NCBI GenBank assembly: GCA_024510845.1
Contig: JANEMA010000003.1
Coordinates: forward strand, 1 to 64,000
Length of the DNA: 64,000 nucleotides
Direction: 5' to 3'
Source of the DNA: Gammaproteobacteria bacterium
GTDB lineage: Bacteria; Pseudomonadota; Gammaproteobacteria; Chromatiales; Chromatiaceae
Part shown: positions 1-8,058 of the stretch, one piece after another
Layout: every line of letters starts with the position of its first letter
Numbering within the stretch: the stretch's first letter is position 1
Notes under the pieces: model-generated
Seen by the model: the letters and a program-made list of their open reading frames with translations, nothing else
Told to the model about the DNA's origin: nothing
The model's database searches: none
Program-made: the position numbers and the translations under genes

Positions 1-643
1 CACTGGTTTGTCGGCTTCTCGGAAAGAGCCAGGGCACAGCTGGCCTGTCTGGGGCATCTACTGATGGAAAACCGCAATGGCCTGGTCGTGGATGCCCAGG
101 TCACGCAGGCAACGGGCGCCGATGATCGGGAGGCCGCGGTCGAATATGGTCGAAGCACTCGGCAGCACGCATCGCGTGACGCTGGGTGCGGACAAAAACT
201 ACGACACCAAGGGCTGTGTGGATGTACTGCGTTGTGCCAACGTGACACCGCATGTTGCACGGAACACGAGCAACCGTTCATCGGCCATCGATGGACGCAC
301 CATCCGCCATCCGGGCTGTGCCACCAGCCAACGCTCTCGCAAGCGGATCAGGGAATGCTTCGGCTGGGCCGGGGTCATCGGCGGGATACGCAAGAGCCGC
401 CTTGTGGGACGAAAGAAGCTGGACTTCCCGTTCGTACTGAGCCTGTCCGCCTGCAACCTGGTTCGCCTGCGCAATCCGGGGATGGCGGCATGTCGATGGC
501 CGGGCTCCAAGGGTTTGGTGTGCCTGGAAACAGGCGAATCGGGCCAGATTGGCCAATTTCCGGCCAGAGGGCAGGAGTCACCGTGCTTCATCTGCTGCTG
601 GCTGCCAGAAAGGCCCCTTCAGTCGGGTTATTTTCAACGGCCT
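1..643 (+). mobile_element. Degenerate 3' part of an IS5-type transposase gene plus IS right end (frameshifted, truncated by window start)
   Basis: Frame 1 gives ENRNGLVVDAQVTQATGADDREAAVE; frame 2 gives TLGADKNYDTKGCVDVLRCANVTPHVARNTSNRSSAIDGRTIRHPGCATSQRSRKRIRECFGW, both typical of IS5-family DDE transposases. The frame changes near position 130-170. Confidence 0.75.
481..640. repeat. Copy 1 of ~160-bp direct repeat (IS end)
   Basis: Near-identical by eye to 1621-1777, including an uninterrupted 42-bp identical block (528-569 = 1667-1708); ends in ttattttcaacgg. Confidence 0.85.
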
Positions 644-922
644 GCTAAGCCGGATTCAGCACGCACGCAAAAAAAGGTTCTTCGTCATTTCAAGTGGATT
701 TGAACACGGGACCCGCGGGGCTATCGGTCATGTAGATCATGGTGATGAAGGTCTCATCGTTAGAGAATAGCCACGAAATGAAAAACATCATCGAAATGCT
801 GATTGAGGCAGAAGAAGATCTGTGTGAAGATGCGGGCCGCCTGAACATTGAGCAGGCATACAAGGATGCCTGTCCCGATCGAACCGAATTTTCGATAACA
901 GACAAATCAAGGAGAGAGCGCC

Positions 923-1423
923 ATGGCCGAGATCACCCTGCAGGGCAACCCCATTCACACCAGTGGTGACTTGCCGGCGATCGGCAGTCCCGCCCCCGAT
1001 TTTTCGCTGACGGATGGGGAGCTCAACGACGTGAGTCTGAAAGACTTTGCCGGCAAGAAGAAAGTGCTGAGCATTGTGCCCAGCCTGGATACCGGAGTGT
1101 GTGCCACCTCGACCAAGGTGTTCAACGATCGTCTCGGCGGCCGTGATGATGTGGTGGTGCTGGTCATCTCGGCCGACCTGCCGTTCGCCCAGGCGCGCTT
1201 CTGCTCGGCCGAGGGCACCGACCGGGTGAAGACCCTGTCGATGATGCGCGACAAGCACTTTGCCAGGGACTACGGGGTGCTCATCAGCGACGGCCCGCTG
1301 GCCGGCATCACCGCGCGTGCGGTGATGGTGCTCGACGAGAACGACCGTGTACTGCACGCCCAGCTGGTGCCCGAGATTGCGCAGGAACCCGACTACGACG
1401 CAGCCATCGCCGCTCTGGGTTGA
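923..1423 (+). CDS. tpx: Thiol peroxidase (Tpx-type peroxiredoxin)
   Basis: 166 aa; [31 protein letters not shown]...[22 protein letters not shown]-like aaggagag upstream. Confidence 0.95.
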   Translation: MAEITLQGNPIHTSGDLPAIGSPAPDFSLTDGELNDVSLKDFAGKKKVLSIVPSLDTGVCATSTKVFNDRLGGRDDVVVLVISADLPFAQARFCSAEGTDRVKTLSMMRDKHFARDYGVLISDGPLAGITARAVMVLDENDRVLHAQLVPEIAQEPDYDAAIAALG

Positions 1424-1620
1424 GGTCCCGGCTCGGGTTTGGGGGGATTCCCCCGTTTCTTCCTCCCCGCAACAGTGGAAGATACCGGTTTGAGACAGGA
1501 AGAAGGACAAGCGACACGATGCGAGGCCCGGATATTCGGCAAGATTCCTTGTTCAGCACGGTCAGCCCGGAATCTCGGGTGCCGAAGGACCCTCCGTTGC
1601 GCCCGATACGGGCCATAGTC

Positions 1621-1777
1621 GATGCGGCAATGCTTCGACTGGGCCCCAAGGGTTTGGTATGCCTGTAAACAGGCGAATCGGGCCAGATTGGCCAATTTCC
1701 GGCCAGAGTAGGAGCCACCGTGCTTCATCCACTGCTGGCCGCCAGAAAGGCCCCTTCAGTCGAGTTATTTTCAACGG
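1621..1777. repeat. Copy 2 of ~160-bp direct repeat (solo IS end)
   Basis: Matches 481-640; ends 6-7 bp before the gcvPB ORF start. Confidence 0.85.
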
Positions 1778-1783
1778 TCTCAG

Positions 1784-3256
1784 ATGTCACCGATGCTGAT
1801 ATTTGAACACTCACGCACAGGTCGCCGGGCCTTCGCCCAGGCGCCGGCTGTGACCGGTGCCATGGGCGACATTCCGCCGGCGTTCCTGCGCAAGGATCCT
1901 CCTCTGCTGCCCGAGGTCTCAGAGATGCAGGTGGTGCGCCACTATACTCGGCTGTCACAGAAGAACTTCTCCATTGATACTCACTTCTATCCGCTGGGCT
2001 CATGCACCATGAAGTGCAACCCGCGTGCGTGCAACAGTCTGGCCATGTTGCCGGGTTTCCTCGGCCGCCATCCCCTGGCGCCGGAGAGCCATAGCCAAGG
2101 TTTCATGGCCTGTATGTTCGAATTGCAGGAGATTTTGCGTGAGGTCACCGGCATGACTGCCGTCTCGTTGGTACCGGCAGCTGGTGCCCAGGGTGAATTT
2201 GCGGGAGTGGCCATGATCCGCGCCTACCATGATGCGCAGGGTGACACGGCGCGTAGCGAGATTCTGGTACCCGATGCAGCACACGGCACCAATCCTGCCA
2301 CTGCGGTGATGTGTGGCTACAAGGTGCGCGAGATCCCTACGGATGCCAATGGTGATGTGGGCATCGAGGCCTTGCGTGCAGTCGTCGGTCCGCAGACTGC
2401 GGGCATCATGCTCACCAATCCGTCCACGGTGGGCGTGTTTGAGCGCAACATCGAGCAGATTGCGCGCCTCATTCACGAGGCTGGCGGTCTGCTCTATTAT
2501 GATGGTGCCAACCTCAATGCCATCCTCGGCAAGTGCCGGCCGGGTGACATGGGTTTCGATGTCATCCATATGAACCTGCACAAGACTTTCTCCACCCCGC
2601 ACGGTGGTGGCGGCCCGGGTGCAGGGCCGGTAGGTGTATCCGAGCGACTTCAGCCCTTCCTTCCGGTACCCATGGTGGCGAAGGACGGATATGGCGACTA
2701 TTACTGGCTGACCGAGAAGGAACGCCCGCAGAGCATCGGCAGGATAACGACCTTTGCCGGCAATGCGGGTGTGTTGCTTCGAGCCTGGGTCTATGCTCGT
2801 CTGTTGGGGCGATCCGGACTGATCCGCGTGGCCGAATACGCGACGCTGAATGCCAGTTACATGGCCGCGCGCCTGCGCGAGGCGGGTTTCGAACTGGCCT
2901 ATCCCGAACGCCGCGTCACCCACGAGTTCATCGTTACCCTCAGGCGCCAGGCCAAGGAACTGAAGGTGAATGCCATGGATTTTGCCAAGCGCCTGCTCGA
3001 CCATGGCTATCATGCGCCCACTACCTACTTTCCGCTACTGGTGTCCGAGTGTTTCCTGATCGAACCAACTGAGACCGAGGTTCGTGAGGAGCTCGACGGC
3101 TTCATCGCCGCGATGCAGGCCATCCAGCAGGAGGCCGATACCGAGCCGGATACCGTCAAGGGAGCTCCGCACACCTTGCCGGTACGTCGGCTCGATGACG
3201 TGCGGGCGGCACGCGAGCTGGATCTGAAATGGGTCCCGATGGGGAAGGATGTCTGA
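1784..3256 (+). CDS. gcvPB: Glycine dehydrogenase (decarboxylating) subunit 2
   Basis: 490 aa; [63 protein letters not shown] (PLP-lysine region). Confidence 0.95.
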   Translation: MSPMLIFEHSRTGRRAFAQAPAVTGAMGDIPPAFLRKDPPLLPEVSEMQVVRHYTRLSQKNFSIDTHFYPLGSCTMKCNPRACNSLAMLPGFLGRHPLAPESHSQGFMACMFELQEILREVTGMTAVSLVPAAGAQGEFAGVAMIRAYHDAQGDTARSEILVPDAAHGTNPATAVMCGYKVREIPTDANGDVGIEALRAVVGPQTAGIMLTNPSTVGVFERNIEQIARLIHEAGGLLYYDGANLNAILGKCRPGDMGFDVIHMNLHKTFSTPHGGGGPGAGPVGVSERLQPFLPVPMVAKDGYGDYYWLTEKERPQSIGRITTFAGNAGVLLRAWVYARLLGRSGLIRVAEYATLNASYMAARLREAGFELAYPERRVTHEFIVTLRRQAKELKVNAMDFAKRLLDHGYHAPTTYFPLLVSECFLIEPTETEVREELDGFIAAMQAIQQEADTEPDTVKGAPHTLPVRRLDDVRAARELDLKWVPMGKDV

Positions 3257-3617
3257 ATACTTCGACAATCGCGGTCTTCTGCGTGCCTGGCGTGCCTTGG
3301 GTTATTCATTGGTCGGGTTGCGTGCGGCCTGGCAACACGAGTCGGCCTTCCGTCAGGAACTGTTTGTCGCGCTGATCGTGGTTCCGCTGGGTTTGTGGCT
3401 GGGTGCAGGCGGGGTAGAAAAGGTGTTGCTCGCAGGTAGTTGGGTTGCCGTGTTGATCGTTGAGCTGCTCAACTCCGCCATCGAGGCAGCGGTCGACTGC
3501 AACGGTTCCGAATGGCATGCGCTGGCCGGACGGGCCAAGGATATGGGGTCGGCCGCTGTGCTGCTGGCCATCGTGCTCGCGATATCGATCTGGGGGCTGA
3601 TCCTGCTGCCGGTTTGA
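3249..3617 (+). CDS. dgkA: Diacylglycerol kinase
   Basis: 122 aa; [21 protein letters not shown] and [14 protein letters not shown] motifs; overlaps the gcvPB end by 8 bp. Confidence 0.9.
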   Translation: MSEYFDNRGLLRAWRALGYSLVGLRAAWQHESAFRQELFVALIVVPLGLWLGAGGVEKVLLAGSWVAVLIVELLNSAIEAAVDCNGSEWHALAGRAKDMGSAAVLLAIVLAISIWGLILLPV

Positions 3618-3640
3618 AGGGGAATCTCAAAGGGCACGAA

Positions 3641-3666
3641 AAACCCACGACAGTGGTCGTGGGTTC
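3641..3666. terminator. Bidirectional intrinsic-terminator-like hairpin
   Basis: Perfect 10-bp stem aacccacgac-agtg-gtcgtgggtt between the convergent genes dgkA and the SoxK-like gene. Confidence 0.7.
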
Positions 3667-3685
3667 TGATGAAAGCCGGGGTAGA

Positions 3686-3991
3686 TCAGTTGTACAGGTA
3701 ACTGGGGTTGCCGGCATTGGCTTGGGCCTTGGTCTGCTTCACGGCCATCTTGCCCTGGAAATCGGCGGCCTTTGCCATCTTGATGGCGGTGTCCAGCTCG
3801 CCGGTATTGGCCAGTTTCTTGGCCTTCCTGAGCATCTTGGCGGTGTCGCGCCACTCGTTCTTCATCTTGGCGGCCTCCTGGCGTGCAGCCTCGGCGGCGG
3901 CATAGGCCTTGTCGAAATCGGCTTGGGAAGCAGCAAAGCTGGTACCGGCCAGCAACAACATCATAGCGGTGGCAGTGAGGATCTTCATCAT
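3686..3991 (-). CDS. SoxXA-binding protein / SoxK-like small secreted protein
   Basis: 101 aa with signal peptide (MKILTATAMMLLLAGTSFAA); EWRDTAKMLRKAKKLANTGELDTAIKMAKAADFQGKMAVKQTKAQANAGNPSYLYN resembles the SoxXA-binding protein family. Confidence 0.65.
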   Translation of the reverse strand: MMKILTATAMMLLLAGTSFAASQADFDKAYAAAEAARQEAAKMKNEWRDTAKMLRKAKKLANTGELDTAIKMAKAADFQGKMAVKQTKAQANAGNPSYLYN

Positions 3992-4148
3992 CTTCTCCTT
4001 TGCTCCTCTGTCGAGTGTGGTTCGAAGGGTTGGTGGTCACGTCGGCGCCGAAGCGCAAGTTTTGTTTTTCTATCTTCATCGGCAGGTGTCGACCGCATAA
4101 GGTACCATTTTGTTCCATTGTTTTCACCATCCATTGGGAGTCGAATTC

Positions 4149-5081
4149 ATGTCGGCACTGATCTGCGGGTCCATGGCCTACGACACCATCATGGTGTTTC
4201 AGGACCGTTTCAAGAATCACATCCTGCCCGAGCAGGTGCACATCCTCAATGTTTCCTTCCTGGTGTTGGAGATGCGCCGCAACTTCGGTGGATGTGCCGG
4301 CAACATCGCATACAACCTCAAGCTGCTGGGTGGTGAGGGGTTGGCAATGGCTACGGTGGGCGAAGATTTCGCCGCCTACGCGCGCTGGATGGACGAACAG
4401 GATCTGTTGCGTACCGGATTGTGTGAGGTGCCGGGCGAGTTCACCGCCCAAGCCTTCATCACCACCGACCAGGACGACAATCAGATCACAGCCTTCCATC
4501 CTGGTGCAATGAACCATTCCCACCTCAATAAAGTGAGCGATTACTCCGACGTTACCATAGGTATCGTCTCACCAGATGGCCGTCAAGGCATGATCGAGCA
4601 TGCCGAACAGTTCGCCGAGGCCGGTATCCCCTTCATTTTTGATCCGGGTCAGGGCATGCCGATGTTCGATGGTGACGATCTGATGCGCTTTGTCGATCAG
4701 GCGACTTGGCTGGCGTTCAATGACTATGAGGCCCGTCTGATGGAACAGCGCACCGGGTTGTCGATCGAGCGCCTGGCCGAGCGGGTAGAGGCGGTAGTCG
4801 TCACCCTGGGGGGCAAGGGCTCGGTGATCCATACCGGCGGGCGTGTCATTGAGATCCCGCTGGCCGTGGCGCGTCGGGTGGTCGATCCCACCGGTTGTGG
4901 TGATGCCTACAGGGGCGGGCTGCTGTACGGCCTGATGAATGGTCTGGATTGGGAGCTGACCGGTCGTGTCGCCTCGCTGATGGGGGCTATCAAGGTAGAG
5001 TCGCGTGGGCCACAGAACCACGGCTTCGGTGGCGAGGGGTTCGCGGAGCGTTTCCGCGAAAGCTTTGGTTTCGATCTCTGA
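4149..5081 (+). CDS. PfkB-family carbohydrate/nucleoside kinase (adenosine kinase-like)
   Basis: MSALICGSMAYDTIMVFQDRF...NFGGCAGNIAYNLKLLGG...VTLGGKGSVI...VVDPTGCGDAYRGGLLYGL (PfkB signature DPTGCGDAYRGG). Confidence 0.9.
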   Translation: MSALICGSMAYDTIMVFQDRFKNHILPEQVHILNVSFLVLEMRRNFGGCAGNIAYNLKLLGGEGLAMATVGEDFAAYARWMDEQDLLRTGLCEVPGEFTAQAFITTDQDDNQITAFHPGAMNHSHLNKVSDYSDVTIGIVSPDGRQGMIEHAEQFAEAGIPFIFDPGQGMPMFDGDDLMRFVDQATWLAFNDYEARLMEQRTGLSIERLAERVEAVVVTLGGKGSVIHTGGRVIEIPLAVARRVVDPTGCGDAYRGGLLYGLMNGLDWELTGRVASLMGAIKVESRGPQNHGFGGEGFAERFRESFGFDL

Positions 5082-5156
5082 AAGATTCGAGGCCGGGGGT
5101 GTTGTTCCCGCAAGCAGGATCCTCATCCTCTGGTGGAACCGTGATCAGAGCGAGAT

Positions 5157-5390
5157 TCAGGCAGAAGGTCCCCAGTGCATGGTCCGGGTGATACGCTGGG
5201 CCAGTGGTGCGATAGGTTCTCTCTGCGTGCCGATGACTGTCACGGCGTCCCAGGTTGTGGGCAGGATTTCGCCATAGAAACGGGCGATGTGTGCCAGCAG
5301 TGCCCGTATTCTTTGCCGGTCGTTTCGTGTTCGAGCTGGGTCTCGCCGGCAGCTATTAGGAGGCTGCAGTAGAACTCAAGGCAGTTCATG
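5157..5390 (-). pseudogene. Frameshifted remnant of an uncharacterised ORF downstream of the sigma-factor pseudogene
   Basis: Minus-strand reading MNCLEFYCSLLIAAGETQLEHETTG then (shifted frame) NDRQRIRALLAHIARFYGEILPTTWDAVTVIGTQREPIAPLAQRITRTMHWGPSA*; protein-like but needs a frameshift. Confidence 0.3.
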
Positions 5391-5819
5391 TAACTTCTTC
5401 TGCCAGTCGTTCTTCAGCATGTCCGCCATCTGCCGGCATGTGCGAAACAGGCGGGTGAGTACTGTTGGGCTCGAGTCCAGCATTTGGCCGATTTCCTTGC
5501 AACTGAAGCCTCCGATGAGGCTGTAGTAACAAGGGTTCGCGATATTCCGGCGCCAGGCGGGCCAGTGCGCTGGCGTTCGCACAGCCGGGTGTGTTCATTG
5601 TACAACCGTGGCGTAGAGCCAGGCGTGCATGCTTTGCGTGTCGCGTAGCGTCTGCTGCGATCGACAGGTACACAGAAATGTCTTCTGCACTAGGTCGGGA
5701 TTGCACCATGGCCCCAGTGCGTGGCGGTAGAGTTCCGGTATCAAGGTCCCGATCAGTGCGTCGAAATGTTGGCTGAGCTGTTCCTGTGTGATATCAGATT
5801 CGACAGTGTGTCCATTCAT
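5376..5819 (-). pseudogene. Frameshifted ECF-type sigma-70 factor gene
   Basis: MNGHTVESDITQEQLSQHFDALIGTLIPELYRHALGPWCNPDLVQKTFL...(frameshifts)...LARLAPEYREPLLLQ...LIGGFSCKEIGQMLDSSPTVLTRLFRTCRQMADML: sigma region 2 and region 4 HTH-like segments in different frames. Confidence 0.65.
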
Positions 5820-5852
5820 TGCATCTTTTCCCTCCGAGTCTGGTCTGTTCAC

Positions 5853-5879
5853 AAAAAAGAGACCCGCCAGAGGCGGGTC
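5853..5879 (-). terminator. Intrinsic terminator for the minus-strand ECF/DsrE operon
   Basis: 8-bp stem gacccgcc-aga-ggcgggtc (5861-5879) followed on the minus strand by a T-rich tract (plus strand aaaaaaga). Confidence 0.7.
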
Positions 5880-5904
5880 CACGACCTTGGAGGTGAAATG
5901 ATAG

Positions 5905-6384
5905 TCAGGGCTTGATATAGATATAGCCCTGCTGCTGAAGGCGGGCCAGTTCGGCCACGCCACTGTCGACGATGTCGTTCGGCTCGACGCCATAGAGGTC
6001 GCTGTCGGCATCGATCCCGCTGCGGCGCAGGGTGGCACCACAGACCTCGAAGCGGACGCCTTGGTCCTTGAGGATGTCCACCCGGGTGGTCATCTGGCCA
6101 TCGGCGTTGGCACGCTGGAAATGCTTCAGGTGGCCGAGTGCCTCGGGTAGCAGCAGCATGGAGAGACCGTTGCCATGCAGTACCACGCGGATATCCAGGT
6201 GCTCGGGGCTTTCGGCCTCGATGTGATTCTGTACGGTGAGCAGTGCATAGGCTTGGTGTTCCGGGTCGCTGTCGTTGATGTGATAGACCACGCGCAGGGG
6301 GCCGTTGGCGGCACTTGCTGCGTTCAGCGTCAGGAGAAGCAACAGCCAGGGCAGCAGTCGGCAGGGCTTGGACATCGGCATCAC
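5905..6384 (-). CDS. Secreted DsrE-family-like protein
   Basis: 159 aa with signal peptide (CRLLPWLLLLLTLNAASA); LRVVYHINDSD...ALLTVQNHIEAES...LHGNGLSMLL...GVRFEVCGATLRR...VDSGVAELARLQQQGYIYIKP, DsrE-like fold pattern with conserved Cys. Confidence 0.7.
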   Translation of the reverse strand: MMPMSKPCRLLPWLLLLLTLNAASAANGPLRVVYHINDSDPEHQAYALLTVQNHIEAESPEHLDIRVVLHGNGLSMLLLPEALGHLKHFQRANADGQMTTRVDILKDQGVRFEVCGATLRRSGIDADSDLYGVEPNDIVDSGVAELARLQQQGYIYIKP

Positions 6385-7103
6385 ACCCGGATATAGCTCC
6401 AGCCTTCTTTCTGGCGCTTGACTACGTGGCTGACGCCGGAATCGATGATCTCGGCCTCTGGCACGATTTCAACTTCGATGCCCTGCTTGACCTCCAAGCG
6501 CTGGATGGTGTTCTTGCAGGCGACGAAGGTGAGATTCTTGTAGCGTTGGGCCAGATAATGGATGCGCTTCTTGTAGTGGCTGAGTCGCTCGCGCAGGAAG
6601 GCCAAGCCTTCCCCGTTGCTCACGATCTCGACTCGTAGTGGCAGCCCATCGGCTTCGTAGGCGGCCAGCATCTGTTCCACGTCATCCAGCAACTCACCGG
6701 CTGTGGTCTGGTCGTGCGTGGTGAGATGGAAGACGATGCGTGTCTCCTCGCTGTCGACCGGGGCCGGTGCCTGGCCGCGCCCTTCCGGATCGAGCACTAC
6801 CAGTCGGTCCTGTGCCTGTCCTTCGTTGCTTGCCAACCAGCCCCCCAGCAGCCCTACGGCCAGCATCAGCAGGCTGGCGGCCAGCGTCAGCCAACGTCGG
6901 CTGGTTCGTTTGACCTTGCAGCCGGCAAACCCCGGTGGGTTGGCATAGGCCAGCTGGAGCTGGCTCTTCAAGTTGTTGAGTTCGCACACCTCATGTGCCA
7001 GTGCCGAATTCTGCTGAATGGTTTCGAGTACCCGCACGCTTTCCTGCGAGGTCAGTTCGCCGTCCACATAGGCGTTGAGATCGATATCACTGTTCTTGGT
7101 CAT
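6381..7103 (-). CDS. Membrane anti-sigma-factor-like protein with C-terminal DsrE-like domain
   Basis: 240 aa; N-terminal DLNAYVDGELTSQESVRVLETI (anti-sigma-like), TM segment RWLTLAASLLMLAVGLLGGWLAS, C-terminal RIVFHLTTHD...EIVSNGEGLAFL...NLTFVACKNTIQRLEVKQGIEVEIVPEAEIIDSGVSHVVKRQKEGWSYIRV (DsrE-like). Sits directly after an ECF sigma gene. Confidence 0.7.
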   Translation of the reverse strand: MTKNSDIDLNAYVDGELTSQESVRVLETIQQNSALAHEVCELNNLKSQLQLAYANPPGFAGCKVKRTSRRWLTLAASLLMLAVGLLGGWLASNEGQAQDRLVVLDPEGRGQAPAPVDSEETRIVFHLTTHDQTTAGELLDDVEQMLAAYEADGLPLRVEIVSNGEGLAFLRERLSHYKKRIHYLAQRYKNLTFVACKNTIQRLEVKQGIEVEIVPEAEIIDSGVSHVVKRQKEGWSYIRV

Positions 7104-7108
7104 GATGG

Positions 7109-7669
7109 TTATCTTTTGCTGATCGGGACTACGACCCGGTCGTTCGGATGGACCTGGGTGAGCAGTTTGCGCAGGCGCTTCCGGGCGCGTGAGATGCGGC
7201 TCATCACGGTCCCGACCGGGACATCCAGGATCTGCGCGGTGTCGGCATAGCTGAAGCCGGCGAGATCCACCAACGTGATGATCTGGCGATGATCCTCGCT
7301 GAGGGCGATGATCGCCTCACGGGTGTGTTGTATCAGCTGTGAGCGACCCGCGGTTTCCTCCGGGGTTTCCTCGGTGACGGGGTCGGCATCCTGGCCGGTA
7401 TCCTCGCGTTGCCGTCGGAATTGGTCACGGAAAAGATTGGCCATGATCCGGGTTAGCCAGAAGGCCAGGCGTGCCTCGTCGCGTAGGCTGTCGAGCTTGT
7501 CCAGCGCTCGGACTAGGGTTTCCTGGACCAAGTCTTCGGCCATGTGCTGATCGTGCGACCAGGACCAGGCCAGCCGGTACAGGCGTTCGCGCTCGTCACA
7601 GATGGCGCTGCGCAGCCGGCGGGTGCGGCCCAATCGTTCCAGCAGGGAAGGGATATTTTTCTCTTTCAT
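7109..7669 (-). CDS. ECF-type RNA polymerase sigma factor
   Basis: 186 aa; LYRLAWSWSHDQHMAEDLVQETLVRALDKL (region 2) and IIALSEDHRQIITLVDLAGFSYADTAQILDVPVGTVMSRISRARKRLRKLL (region 4). Confidence 0.93.
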   Translation of the reverse strand: MKEKNIPSLLERLGRTRRLRSAICDERERLYRLAWSWSHDQHMAEDLVQETLVRALDKLDSLRDEARLAFWLTRIMANLFRDQFRRQREDTGQDADPVTEETPEETAGRSQLIQHTREAIIALSEDHRQIITLVDLAGFSYADTAQILDVPVGTVMSRISRARKRLRKLLTQVHPNDRVVVPISKR

Positions 7670-7675
7670 GTGCGC

Positions 7676-7704
7676 AAAGACGAGCAGCGGCAGAGTTTAT
7701 TCCC
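7676..7704 (-). promoter_or_regulatory. Putative ECF-sigma-dependent promoter
   Basis: Minus strand GGGAATAAACTCTGCCGCTGCTCGTCTTT: GGAAT, 16-nt spacer, CGTC, resembling ECF -35/-10 elements; sits just upstream of the ECF gene start. Confidence 0.5.
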
Positions 7705-7743
7705 TGTCACCGGGGGCACTCCGGAACAAGCTACACTATCTAC

Positions 7744-8058
7744 ATGCAGGTACTCTACCAGGCAAGTGACGAGATCGGGGCCCAGCTGCTGTGCGATTGG
7801 CTGAGGGCTTCGCACATCTGCGCGACCATACTCAATCGTTATCAATCGGTTTATGCCGGTGAGCTGCTGGCCCTGCAGTTCCCGGTGGTCTGGATCCTGG
7901 AGGACGAAGACTTGTGGTGGGTACGGCCGTTGCCTGGGGAATTCCTTTTGCGTTGCGCAGGTGCCAATTCGGGAACGCCTTGGCGTTGTACTTGTGGTAC
8001 CGAGGTGGAGGTCGGTTTCGACCAGTGTTGGCACTGTAGCCGGAGCCGTTCGTCATGA
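7744..8058 (+). CDS. Small DUF2007-like protein
   Basis: MQVLYQASDEIGAQLLCDWLRASHICATILNRYQSVYAGELLALQFPVVWILEDED...WRCTCGTEVEVGFDQCWHC; C-terminal Cys pairs; stop overlaps the mutY start (ATGA). Confidence 0.6.
   Translation: MQVLYQASDEIGAQLLCDWLRASHICATILNRYQSVYAGELLALQFPVVWILEDEDLWWVRPLPGEFLLRCAGANSGTPWRCTCGTEVEVGFDQCWHCSRSRSS

Noticed and set aside
690-735. tRNA-like string gtggatttgaacacgggacccgcgg
   Set aside because: Resembles a reversed T-arm, but I could not form an acceptor stem, anticodon arm or full cloverleaf.
2000-3013. 337-aa minus-strand ORF opposite gcvPB
   Set aside because: Shadow ORF of gcvPB.
3512-4523. Long ORFs on both strands (3512-4336 +, 3627-4523 -) over the SoxK-like gene
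   Set aside because: Overlap the terminator, the SoxK-like gene and the PfkB start; no plausible protein signature.
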